Assembly (NCBI GenBank): GCA_002731695.1
Contig: PCCK01000012.1
Coordinates: forward strand, 96,408-141,021
Length of the DNA: 44,614 nt
Direction: 5' to 3'
Origin: Porticoccaceae bacterium
GTDB lineage: Bacteria; Pseudomonadota; Gammaproteobacteria; Pseudomonadales; Porticoccaceae
A program made the translations under genes and the position numbers. Shown piece after piece: positions 16,609-24,781 of this stretch (its first letter is position 1; every line of letters starts with the position of its first letter). Under the pieces are notes generated by a model. That model was not told the DNA's origin, did no database searches, and saw only the letters and a list, made by a program, of their open reading frames with translations.

Positions 16609-18759
16609 TTAAAACTTTCCGTAATAACCCTCTTTCAAAGCATCAAAGAGGTTGGCAGCAGTATGCTTTTCTCCATCATACTCAATTTCTTCGTTACCTT
16701 TGAATTCAGCAGTTGATCCGTCTTCTAATGTAAAGCAATAAGTGGTGTTCTCTAAATCTTGTTCTTTCACCAAAACACCTTGAAACGCCTCGGGGTTAAA
16801 CCGGAATGTAGTGCAACCTTTCAACCCTTTTTGCGCGGCATATAAATAGATATCTTTAAAATCTTCGTAACTAAAGTCCGTGGGTACATTTATAGTCTTA
16901 GAGATAGAAGAATCTACCCATTTTTGCGCGGCTGCTTGAATATCGACATGTTGTTTGGGCATGATATCCTCAGAGCTTACAAAGTATTCGGGAAGCGCAT
17001 TGTCTGGGTTGTCAGAAAATGGCATAGCAGAACTATTTACTTGAGCTCTGTAAGCAAGTAACTCATATGAGTATACATCCACTTTTTCTTTAGATTTTCG
17101 TCCTTCCCGAATCACATTACGTGAATAATGATGCGCAAAACTAGGTTCTATTCCATTACTGACATTATTTGCCAGTGATAAAGAAATAGTACCTGTTGGA
17201 GCAATAGAGGTGTGGTGACTAAAACGGCATCCTTCTTTAGTGATGGCATCCACCAACTCAGGAGCTATTTCAGCAATTTTTTTCATGTAGTCACTGTACT
17301 TGCCGAGCAATAGCTTTCCGGCAATTTTTTGACCAATTCTGATACCATCTTCTGCGAGTTCAGGTTTTTTAAAAAGCATTTCTGCTGTTACTGTAAAACT
17401 GTCATCCATGATTTTTGCTGGCCCTTTTTCTCTTGCGAGGTCCAGCCCCGCTTGAAGACCAGACACTGCCATTTCACGAGCAACACGTTCAGTAAATTGT
17501 ACTGAACTTTTATCACCATAATGCATACATAGCATTGTAATGGCAGATCCAAGGCCTAAAAAGCCCATGCCATGCCGGCGCTTGTATTCAATTTCTTGCC
17601 TTTGCCTATCCAGTGGTAAGCCGTTAATTTCAACAACATTGTCCAGCATTCTCGTGAAGACCTCTACGACTTCCTTGTATTGTTCCCAATCGAAATGCGC
17701 ATCTTTAGAGAAGGGGTTGCGCACGAATTTAGTAAGATTTATCGAGCCTAGTAAACAGCTACCGTAAGGCGGCAATGGTTGTTCGCCACATGGGTTCGTT
17801 GCACGAATGTCTTCACAGAACCAGTTATTATTGTTTTTATTCACCTGATCAATAAGGATAAATCCCGGCTCAGCAAAATCATATGTCGACGACATAATAG
17901 CATTCCAAAGTTTTTGAGCTCGTATCGTTTCATAGATTTTGCACGCTACTAAGCCCTGTTCGTTGCGAACATAGCCCTCTAATGTTGGGAAGGACTTCCA
18001 GACGATTTTTTCATCATTTAAATCTAGCCCGTTTTCAACCTCTTTTGCAGTGATTGGAAATGTCAAATCCCAATTTCCATTGTCTTTCACCGCGCTGATA
18101 AACTCTTCGGTTATAAGGAGTGAGAGATTAAATTGACGAAGGCGACCGTCTTCTCTTTTCGCACGTACGAAATCGAAAACATCTGGATGACTCACATCAA
18201 AGGTGGCCATTTGCGCACCACGTCGACCACCTGCAGAAGAGACTGTGAAGCACATTTTGTCGAATATATCCATGAAAGATAGTGGGCCAGATGTGTATGC
18301 ACCTGCTCCCGACACATAGGCGCCTTTTGGTCTTAAAGTCGAAAATTCATAACCGATTCCACACCCCGCCTTCAAGGTCAATCCTGCCTCTAAGTTACTT
18401 TCAAGGATTCCTCTCATTGAATCGGGGACAATTCCTGAAACTGTGCAGTTAATTGTGGAGGTCGCAGGTTTGTATTCTTGCGCGCCAGCATTCGATATTA
18501 TCCTACCCGCCGGAATTGCTCCATGCTGAAGCGCCCATTCAAACCGATCCTGCCAAAATTCCATATCCTCCGGATCTTCCACTTCTGCCAACGCAATCGC
18601 AACCCTTCGATAGGTAGCTGATATGTTTTGATCTATCGGATCCATCTGTTTGTCTTTTAATCGATATTTTTTGTCCCAAATATCTATCGATGCATCTTGC
18701 ATTTTTATTCCGTCGTCTCTGATGATCGTTTCAATCGACCTTAGTTTGGCTACGCTCAT
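16609..18759 (-). CDS. nrdJa: Adenosylcobalamin-dependent ribonucleoside-diphosphate reductase NrdJa
   Basis: The catalytic subunit of class II ribonucleotide reductase makes deoxyribonucleotides with an adenosylcobalamin radical, with or without oxygen. The 716 aa protein shows the active-site segments: the first cysteine in STINCTVSGIVPDSM, the finger loop ATNPCGEQPLPPYGSC with the thiyl cysteine and Glu, and IAPTGTISLSLAN for phosphate binding. LKAGCGIGYEFSTLRP and SSAGGRRGAQMA are also typical. The C-terminal domain is encoded by nrdJb just downstream. Upstream lie two NrdR-like boxes. No cobalamin riboswitch was recognised. Confidence 0.97.
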   Translation of the reverse strand: MSVAKLRSIETIIRDDGIKMQDASIDIWDKKYRLKDKQMDPIDQNISATYRRVAIALAEVEDPEDMEFWQDRFEWALQHGAIPAGRIISNAGAQEYKPATSTINCTVSGIVPDSMRGILESNLEAGLTLKAGCGIGYEFSTLRPKGAYVSGAGAYTSGPLSFMDIFDKMCFTVSSAGGRRGAQMATFDVSHPDVFDFVRAKREDGRLRQFNLSLLITEEFISAVKDNGNWDLTFPITAKEVENGLDLNDEKIVWKSFPTLEGYVRNEQGLVACKIYETIRAQKLWNAIMSSTYDFAEPGFILIDQVNKNNNNWFCEDIRATNPCGEQPLPPYGSCLLGSINLTKFVRNPFSKDAHFDWEQYKEVVEVFTRMLDNVVEINGLPLDRQRQEIEYKRRHGMGFLGLGSAITMLCMHYGDKSSVQFTERVAREMAVSGLQAGLDLAREKGPAKIMDDSFTVTAEMLFKKPELAEDGIRIGQKIAGKLLLGKYSDYMKKIAEIAPELVDAITKEGCRFSHHTSIAPTGTISLSLANNVSNGIEPSFAHHYSRNVIREGRKSKEKVDVYSYELLAYRAQVNSSAMPFSDNPDNALPEYFVSSEDIMPKQHVDIQAAAQKWVDSSISKTINVPTDFSYEDFKDIYLYAAQKGLKGCTTFRFNPEAFQGVLVKEQDLENTTYCFTLEDGSTAEFKGNEEIEYDGEKHTAANLFDALKEGYYGKF

Positions 18760-18862
18760 TCCGATTCCTTTTATTCAACGCTATTTTTATAAACTCATGT
18801 TGTCAAATGACCTTCCACTTTTTTGCTTTTTTGCAACTCGTCGACTTGCGATCTTCTGTTAT

Positions 18863-18909
18863 TCTCAATATTTGGTAGTATATAAATCTACAACTACTAC
18901 ATCTAGTAT
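18863..18909 (-). promoter_or_regulatory. Tandem NrdR-like boxes upstream of nrdJ
   Basis: Two sites resemble the NrdR box core CwAtATaTwG: CAATATTTGG at 18866-18875 and CTACATCTAG at 18897-18906, each 8 of 10. Their spacing is 31 bases, three helical turns, the usual arrangement for NrdR operators. A TATACT-like -10 for nrdJa, on the minus strand, lies between them. NrdR is the ATP/dATP-sensing repressor of ribonucleotide reductase genes. The sites lie 107-150 bases before the nrdJa start. Confidence 0.6.
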
Positions 18910-18958
18910 TATTTTTAACAATTTGTCTTCACTCTTGTTGGTAAATGTTAGGAAAAGC

Positions 18959-18967
18959 TGTGGATAA
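18959..18967 (-). promoter_or_regulatory. Consensus DnaA box
   Basis: TGTGGATAA on the plus strand is the perfect TTATCCACA DnaA box on the minus strand, 200 bases upstream of nrdJa. DnaA boxes occur upstream of nrdAB in E. coli, so a replication-linked control is conceivable. A single 9-mer can also arise by chance. Confidence 0.4.
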
Positions 18968-19198
18968 TTCTGCGGATATCACAAGCATTTTCGATCTTAA
19001 TAGGTCTTTTTGCTTGGGGATAAGATAGGCATGTTAAAGAGTCTGCTGGTTTTTGTTGAGATGTGAAAACCACTTCGATAAGCTTACGTCTGCGGTTTCA
19101 AATTTTCTGTTTGAATTTGCTTTTCTTGTCACAGTTGTGATACCGATTTAAATTTAAAGTGGAAAAACTTTCTTTTTTGGCAATTTTGGGGTTGTGGT

Positions 19199-20458
19199 GT
19201 GGATATTTTTGATTTTTCGAACGGCCGAGATGGCTATTATGGCCAATATGGGGGGGTGTTTCTTCCTGAGGTGCTGCATAGCACTATCGAAGAGCTCCTA
19301 CATTGCTTTAGGGAATGTAAAGAAGACCCCAATTTTTGGAGGGAATATGTACGACTGTTACAGAACTATTCTGGTCGTCCAACGCCGGTAACACATCTTC
19401 CAAACCTGTCAAGTCATCTTGGTGGCGCGCAAATTTACGTCAAGCGCGATGATTTAAACCATACTGGTTCACATAAAATGAACAATGTCATGGGACAAGG
19501 ACTATTGTGTCAGAGACTTGGAAAGAAAAAGGTTATCGCAGAGACTGGGGCCGGGCAACATGGATATGCCACGGCTACAATGGCTGCACGCTTTGGTTTT
19601 GATTGTAAGATTTACATGGGAGCTGTTGATGTCGCGCGCCAGCGGCCTAATGTATTTTGGATGGAAAATCTTGGTGCTGAAGTGATAGCAGTGCAAGATG
19701 GGCAAAAAACCCTTAAAGATGCCATTAATGAATGTATGCGTGATTGGGTTTTAAACATGACTGATACTCATTACGTCCTCGGGACAGCCTGTGGACCGCA
19801 TCCCTTCCCAGAAATGGTAAGCTGGTTTCAGTCGATTATCGGCATTGAAGCTCGCGAGCAAATCTTGGCTTTAGCCGGAAAGTTGCCGGATCGGATTTAT
19901 GCCTGTGTCGGAGGTGGATCTAATGCAATCGGTATTTTTCAGGGATTTTTAAATGACGACAATGTTGAATTAGTAGGTTGCGAGGCGGGCGGGTTTGGTG
20001 CGGGCTCTAATATGCACGCAGCTCGTTTGGCATACAACGACGCCTCTATAGGAGTAGCGCAAGGCTATAAGACCTATTTTCTACAGGATCAGCAAGGAAA
20101 TATGCGAGAGACACACTCAATTGCCGCTGGGCTTGATTATATTGGTGTTAATCCTATTTTTTCTTACTTGTGGGAACAGGGTAAAGTGCGTTTTGAGGCA
20201 GCTACCGATTTGGAGGTCAAGGAAGCTTTACGGCTAATCATGCGGACGGAGGGCTTGATTCCCGCGTTAGAGACTACGCATGCGTTTGTAACTGCGATTA
20301 AGGAGGCGCAAACAATGGCGGCTGATCAGATTATCCTAATCAATCAGTCCGGTCGTGGCGATAAGGATATCTTTATGATTGCGGATGCCCTTAATGATCA
20401 ACAATGGAAAAGTTTCATAAAGGATAAAGCAGCCCAGTATCGGCTTGAGGAAAACTGA
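19199..20458 (+). CDS. trpB: Tryptophan synthase beta chain TrpB, divergent type
   Basis: TrpB joins indole and serine using PLP. All key residues are visible in the 419 aa protein: the PLP lysine in LNHTGSHKMNN, the catalytic Glu in AETGAGQHGYATAT, the phosphate loop CVGGGSNAIG and the PLP-ring Ser in NQSGRGDKDIF. Other segments depart from common TrpB, such as GCEAGGFGAGSNMHAARLAY and the insert-like IFSYLWEQGKVRFEAATD. It may belong to a minor TrpB branch. The start is a GTG five bases after GGGG. It overlaps trpA by one base, the sign of a coupled pair. No other trp gene is near. Confidence 0.93.
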   Translation: MDIFDFSNGRDGYYGQYGGVFLPEVLHSTIEELLHCFRECKEDPNFWREYVRLLQNYSGRPTPVTHLPNLSSHLGGAQIYVKRDDLNHTGSHKMNNVMGQGLLCQRLGKKKVIAETGAGQHGYATATMAARFGFDCKIYMGAVDVARQRPNVFWMENLGAEVIAVQDGQKTLKDAINECMRDWVLNMTDTHYVLGTACGPHPFPEMVSWFQSIIGIEAREQILALAGKLPDRIYACVGGGSNAIGIFQGFLNDDNVELVGCEAGGFGAGSNMHAARLAYNDASIGVAQGYKTYFLQDQQGNMRETHSIAAGLDYIGVNPIFSYLWEQGKVRFEAATDLEVKEALRLIMRTEGLIPALETTHAFVTAIKEAQTMAADQIILINQSGRGDKDIFMIADALNDQQWKSFIKDKAAQYRLEEN

Positions 20459-21222
20459 TGGAACTGAATACTTATATTAGAGAACGTCGTCGGGAAAAGG
20501 AACTTCTAATTATGGCGCATGTCGTCTGCGGGTATCCATCTTTTGAGGAAAATATGCAGGCACTAGAAATTATGCAGCAAGCAGGCGTAGATCTGGTAGA
20601 ACTGCAATTTCCCTTTTCTGAACCTAGTGCTGATGGACCAATTTTTGTTCGGGCTAACGAAGAATCACTTAAATCTGGCACCACGATTGACCAGTGCTTT
20701 GCTTTTATGCATGCTGTAACTTCGCGATTTACGTTCAAAGTTTTAATGATGGGATATTATAATACCGTCTTTAAAATAGGTGAAAAACACTTCTTAAAAC
20801 GTTTGTCTGCTGCGGGGGGTGTTGCATTTATCCTTCCTGACCTTCCGATTGAAGAGTCAATCATGCTTCGTCAGGAAGCTTTATTACGCGGTGTCGATCC
20901 GATCATTCTAATGACGCCAACAACTAGTGATAAGCGTTTGGCTGAATTGGGCGCGGCAAGCAGCGGAATGGTTTATGTTGTTGCCCGAAAAGGGGTTACA
21001 GGGACAAAAAGTAATATTGATGCCGGAGTGTTGGCATTGCTTGAGCGGTGTCGCAGGCACACCGATGTTCCACTAGGCGTTGGGTTTGGAATTTCAAATC
21101 GCGACGATTTGCAAGTATTACGTGGAACTGCCGATATTGCCATCATCGGAACAGCAGCATTAAGGATCTGGCAGAATGCAGGTCCTAGTGGTCTAAAAGA
21201 TTTTTTTCATTCACTTGGTTGA
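20458..21222 (+). CDS. trpA: Tryptophan synthase alpha chain TrpA, divergent type
   Basis: TrpA cleaves indole-3-glycerol phosphate to indole, which passes through a tunnel to TrpB. The TIM-barrel protein of 254 aa has the catalytic Glu in VDLVELQFPF and Asp in ADGPIF. It also has the RKGVTG phosphate loop and GVGFGISNRDD. Unusual are PFSEP where PFSDP is the rule, and GYPSFEEN where most have GDP. These point to the same minor branch as its partner. Its ATG overlaps the trpB stop (TGATG). Beyond it the next gene is convergent. Confidence 0.93.
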   Translation: MELNTYIRERRREKELLIMAHVVCGYPSFEENMQALEIMQQAGVDLVELQFPFSEPSADGPIFVRANEESLKSGTTIDQCFAFMHAVTSRFTFKVLMMGYYNTVFKIGEKHFLKRLSAAGGVAFILPDLPIEESIMLRQEALLRGVDPIILMTPTTSDKRLAELGAASSGMVYVVARKGVTGTKSNIDAGVLALLERCRRHTDVPLGVGFGISNRDDLQVLRGTADIAIIGTAALRIWQNAGPSGLKDFFHSLG

Positions 21223-21280
21223 TATTAGCATTAGGGACACCGAACATCTTGTCGCTTTTTTCATGTAGATGTAACCCTAT

Positions 21281-22006
21281 CTAGTTGATAGTGCTTAAGC
21301 TGTTGCGCCAATCATTTAAAACCTGAAAACGAACCTCTTCAAGTGACGGCAAGGGTCCTAGCTCAAAGGATTCGATACATATCAAGTGGTATCCATTCGC
21401 AGATCTTATGGGTTCGCTCCAACATGGCAATGATTGGGTATTTGAGGCGAGGGATACGATTTTATTTCCGGCTTCTTCACCGAAGAGTTCCTCAAGTCTG
21501 ACGCTTGAAACCTGCTCATAATGATTAAGTAGAGGATTCCGGTCACCGGTCGGAATGATTCCCTGTTTGCTTGCTGACAGATCTTTCAAAGCAGCTTCAT
21601 ATGCATGTCCGCCTCGAGCTGAAATCGCGTATGTTACCTGTCTAAATGATATTAACGAACTTTCTCGGTAATCCTCTTGGTTGAGTTTGAAAAAATTTTG
21701 GAGCTCAAATTCTGAGGGCTCTATATTTGTGGTGACTGTTTTGGTTAGTCCGACTAGACGTTTTTCCAGACTACTTTCGGCGAGCTGTTCATTAACTTGT
21801 TGTGGAGATTCGAAGAGGTCATGTTCCTGTTTTATTGATAATTTATTCTCAATGTTATTTTGTAATCTATGCAATATGCCTGATTCTATTTTCGGGGCTG
21901 CTAAATGTGGCAATTTTGATTGCTGGTCGGCTTGCATGTTTAAGATCAAAAACAAACTAAGGGCTAAACCAGCAATTAAGTAAAGAATTAAAAGCTCGAT
22001 CTTCAT
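21281..22006 (-). CDS. Membrane-anchored parvulin-like (PpiC-type) protein
   Basis: The protein starts with a membrane helix (IELLILYLIAGLALSLFLILN), then a polar linker. From about residue 100 comes a region resembling SurA/PpiC: NQEDYRESSLISFRQVTYAIS, GIIPTGDRNPLLNHYEQVSS, ELFGEEAGNKIVSL, PIRSANGYHLICIESFE and SLEEVRFQVLNDW. This is the layout of periplasmic peptidyl-prolyl isomerases or chaperones, though the parvulin core looks reduced, so enzyme activity is uncertain. I place the start at ATG 22006 where the helix begins; a GTG at 22030 would add eight residues. It is the last gene of the long envelope operon. Confidence 0.7.
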   Translation of the reverse strand: MKIELLILYLIAGLALSLFLILNMQADQQSKLPHLAAPKIESGILHRLQNNIENKLSIKQEHDLFESPQQVNEQLAESSLEKRLVGLTKTVTTNIEPSEFELQNFFKLNQEDYRESSLISFRQVTYAISARGGHAYEAALKDLSASKQGIIPTGDRNPLLNHYEQVSSVRLEELFGEEAGNKIVSLASNTQSLPCWSEPIRSANGYHLICIESFELGPLPSLEEVRFQVLNDWRNSLSTIN

Positions 22007-22050
22007 GTCTAATGTGCGCTCATTCTCCACATATCATTTGTTAATGAATT

Positions 22051-23487
22051 TCATTGTCGGAATACTTTTACTATATCCCCCGCGAGCGGCTCCCCGGCAG
22101 GATACAGGCCGTTTATCACTCTAAGGGTGTCCACATCATTTTTAGAGAGGCTGAATGCCTTCGCTAAGCCGTCAAAAGTGGTATTAGCTGTCGCTTTTAC
22201 GTAGTGGATACGCTGCGGCCTCTGGCCTTCTATTTCGGCTCGCGAAATCGGCCTAAAAGTATTGATGGCCTGCAACAATAATTTATCCTGTTCGGCGAAG
22301 TCGGCACCCTCATTAGTTGCTCCCTCGAATACATATGCGCTCAACTTATAATAAATTACGGCAACGCGGATAATGGACCTTTGTTTTGTGATTTCATCAA
22401 ATCTTGGGATTAGTCCTGTAAACCCTTTCAACTGCGACGGAGTGATGTCCTCTCCATTTTTAATTTCAGAAATGTTCAGTTGATTATACAGATATTCTTC
22501 GGGAGTCTGAGCCGTCCTCGCTAAACGCGACATACTTAGTGTCGATAGCCCATCAGGTTCGCGCCCTGTAGTGGCTGTCGGTGCGGGGCCGCGCGAGTGC
22601 ACCCATCCTTTTGGGTAATCAAATCTAACGCGCCACGTTAAGTCTGAAAAACGCTCTTTAGGTATATCTTTGGCAAGGAAATTTTCACCCCAGATCAAGT
22701 TCTGTGTGAGAGCTCTATATTTTTCAGCGCCGTTTCCACGGGTGCTATCAATCGTTAGGTTTTTTGCACGAGAAACTACTGCTCTTAAACGTGCGTCGTT
22801 TCGAGGGTGTGATGCGAAAACTCCATGATAGGTGGGTCTTATTGCCCCTTTCCTTTTTGCTTGATCTTTTTGAAGCGTTTCGAAATCTTTCATGATCGAT
22901 AACATTGAAATCATTTGATCAACATCGTAACCCAGTTTCGCCATATACTCTGCGCCGCTCTGATCTGCTTCAAGCTCATGATTGCGACCCATTGAACGAA
23001 CTTTTGAATTACCATAGGCCATTCCGGCTTCATATACCTCGTTACTATTAGCTAAAACTGCGGCCACGGTCGATAAGATTTGAGTTGCGGCACCGCTAGT
23101 CGACTGCTTGTTAATATGTCCCCGAGTCACATGTGCTACTTCATGCGCAATTACAGAAACAAGCTGAGCCTCGTTACTAACATAGTTTAAAAGTCCTCGA
23201 TTAATGTAAATGTAGTTATCCGCCGTAGCAAAAGCGTTAAGAGCGGGGTCATCAAGTAAGCTAAAGATAAATTTTTCGTCCGCCATCTCTGATACTGATA
23301 CAACTTGAGCTCCTAAGTTTTCGATGTAGGAAGTAAGCTGTGGGTTCTGAAATAATGGTGTCCGCTTCAATAGTTCCTCATATTGTTTTTGGCCACTAGA
23401 GACAGATAGGCCTGTCTGCGACGCTGCAAATGTTGTGGCAAAGACGGCTACTTTAATAAACAAATTGAAGTTTCGGATTGCAGACAT
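22051..23487 (-). CDS. Exported M48 family metalloprotease with LysM-like tail
   Basis: A 478 aa protein with a signal peptide (KVAVFATTFAASQTGLSVS). The M48 zinc site is in LVSVIAHEVAHVTRGH, and the third ligand Glu is in GRNHELEADQSGAEYMAKLGY. NAFATADNYIYINRGLL precedes it, as in BepA and LoiP, periplasmic proteases that survey outer-membrane protein assembly. The C-terminal part (about residues 290-478) ends in a LysM-like segment (TTFDGLAKAFSLSKNDVDTLRVINGL) that may bind peptidoglycan. It lies 24 bases after a lipoprotein gene in the operon and probably has a quality-control or processing role there. Confidence 0.9.
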   Translation of the reverse strand: MSAIRNFNLFIKVAVFATTFAASQTGLSVSSGQKQYEELLKRTPLFQNPQLTSYIENLGAQVVSVSEMADEKFIFSLLDDPALNAFATADNYIYINRGLLNYVSNEAQLVSVIAHEVAHVTRGHINKQSTSGAATQILSTVAAVLANSNEVYEAGMAYGNSKVRSMGRNHELEADQSGAEYMAKLGYDVDQMISMLSIMKDFETLQKDQAKRKGAIRPTYHGVFASHPRNDARLRAVVSRAKNLTIDSTRGNGAEKYRALTQNLIWGENFLAKDIPKERFSDLTWRVRFDYPKGWVHSRGPAPTATTGREPDGLSTLSMSRLARTAQTPEEYLYNQLNISEIKNGEDITPSQLKGFTGLIPRFDEITKQRSIIRVAVIYYKLSAYVFEGATNEGADFAEQDKLLLQAINTFRPISRAEIEGQRPQRIHYVKATANTTFDGLAKAFSLSKNDVDTLRVINGLYPAGEPLAGDIVKVFRQ

Positions 23488-23511
23488 TTTTTTACCTAAA
23501 GCATACTTTTT

Positions 23512-24156
23512 TTATTTAAATATTGCCTCTAGCTGTGAGGAAAGTCCTTTGCAGGCATCACTTTTTACCGGCGTCAAAAGCGGGATAGGGGCAATGGCAC
23601 CTATGAGATATGAAGTGCCTTCAGAATCGACTCGAACGCGGGCTACTTCACTTACGTCTGATAGATCCCAAACGATTGCCTCATAGATAGATGCCTTGTC
23701 CCAACTTGCAAAACCAAAACATCCAGCGCCTCCAGGACCTGCTGCACAGCTAATAGAGCCGTTTCTGTCGAGTGTTTCTGTCGAACCGTCTAACCACACC
23801 AAGAATCGTATCCCTCTTTCTGTTATCGCTTTTTTAATTAATGGCTCCTGAATTAGTTGTCGCATGCGAAGTAATCCCTTTGGCGCTGTTCTAGGTTCAA
23901 GCCATGGATATAAGGCGTCAATTAGCCCGCGTTCGGGTAAAACATTTAGGCTTTGCGATCGTAATTTATCGCCTACACAGGCAACAAATTCATCGTCTGT
24001 TTCATAATGTCCCGCATCTCTGCGTCCAAGGAGAGCGATAGTCTCCCCGTTACCCATAGATACTCCTTCATCAAAGCTTCGGTACTCGTCGATAGTTGTA
24101 GTAGTATTACAAGCGGTTAGTATGAAAATTAATAGGAAATTTATTACAAGTGGCAT
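23512..24156 (-). CDS. Putative outer-membrane lipoprotein of the envelope operon
   Basis: The N terminus has a lipobox (LLIFILTACNTTTT). The 214 aa protein has four more cysteines that could pair (FVACVGDKL, SISCAAGPGGAGCFGF, SDACKGL). I know no family. The central part (GIRFLVWLDGSTETLDRNGS) and the strand-rich end (IYEAIVWDLSDVSEVARVRVDSEG) suggest a beta-rich periplasmic domain attached to a membrane. It starts three bases after the preceding lipoprotein gene. Confidence 0.75.
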   Translation of the reverse strand: MPLVINFLLIFILTACNTTTTIDEYRSFDEGVSMGNGETIALLGRRDAGHYETDDEFVACVGDKLRSQSLNVLPERGLIDALYPWLEPRTAPKGLLRMRQLIQEPLIKKAITERGIRFLVWLDGSTETLDRNGSISCAAGPGGAGCFGFASWDKASIYEAIVWDLSDVSEVARVRVDSEGTSYLIGAIAPIPLLTPVKSDACKGLSSQLEAIFK

Positions 24157-24159
24157 GTG

Positions 24160-24768
24160 TTACGAACTCCCCGATTTTTCTCTGAGATGTCTTTCGACTG
24201 CTGGAATTCTATAGAAATCAAGACTAAGTTTGGCACCAATATCTCGCAGAGCGGCTCTGGTAGCAGAACCTACAGCCTTTTCTTTTTGCAGCATGAATGA
24301 GTCGGACGTTTTTCCATACACCGGCATGAACCAGTTATCGATAAGGTTACCTTCAATGTCAGTAAGCCTAAGATTGTACTTGATCCAAATTTCATAGACG
24401 TTGAGGTAGTTTTGAGAGGGAACTGCGATTTGCGCCTCTACTACTGAGGGATAAATTATAATATCTGGCGACTGTTCTATCTTGTCCTCTGAATCAAAAA
24501 AATCGACTGTGTCGAACAGAGCCGCGAAGGTCTTCCGCATAATATTTTCTTGGGCGCTTCCAATTGATAACTTCGTCTTAGTACTGGGACTTGCAACATA
24601 ATTTGAAAAGTCTGGTGTGAAAATCACGACAGCATGGAAGGCACGCGATGGTGCCAGAAGTTCTGGAAAACTCTCCTCAGAGAGTACTTGTGTAGTTCCA
24701 CCGCATCCTTTGACGAATAACGCCATGCAAATAACTGTAGTAAAAAAAAGTGGATGCTGGCTGCGCAT
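24160..24768 (-). CDS. Putative lipoprotein of the envelope operon
   Basis: Signal peptide with lipobox (FVKGCGG), then a 180-residue domain (AVVIFTPDFSNYV, DIIIYPSVVEAQIAVPSQN, NVYEIWIKYNLRLTDIEGN). This resembles small lipoproteins that hold an alpha/beta fold, such as YajG-like or LptE-like ones. The resemblance is general; I do not assign a family. It lies 13 bases after the second VWA gene and three before the next lipoprotein. Confidence 0.75.
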   Translation of the reverse strand: MRSQHPLFFTTVICMALFVKGCGGTTQVLSEESFPELLAPSRAFHAVVIFTPDFSNYVASPSTKTKLSIGSAQENIMRKTFAALFDTVDFFDSEDKIEQSPDIIIYPSVVEAQIAVPSQNYLNVYEIWIKYNLRLTDIEGNLIDNWFMPVYGKTSDSFMLQKEKAVGSATRAALRDIGAKLSLDFYRIPAVERHLREKSGSS

Positions 24769-24781
24769 ATCGGTACCTAAT

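Noticed and set aside
18760-19198. Possible cobalamin riboswitch or trp attenuator in the nrdJ-trpB spacer
   Set aside because: No B12-box sequence and no leader peptide with tandem Trp codons or terminator hairpin was seen.
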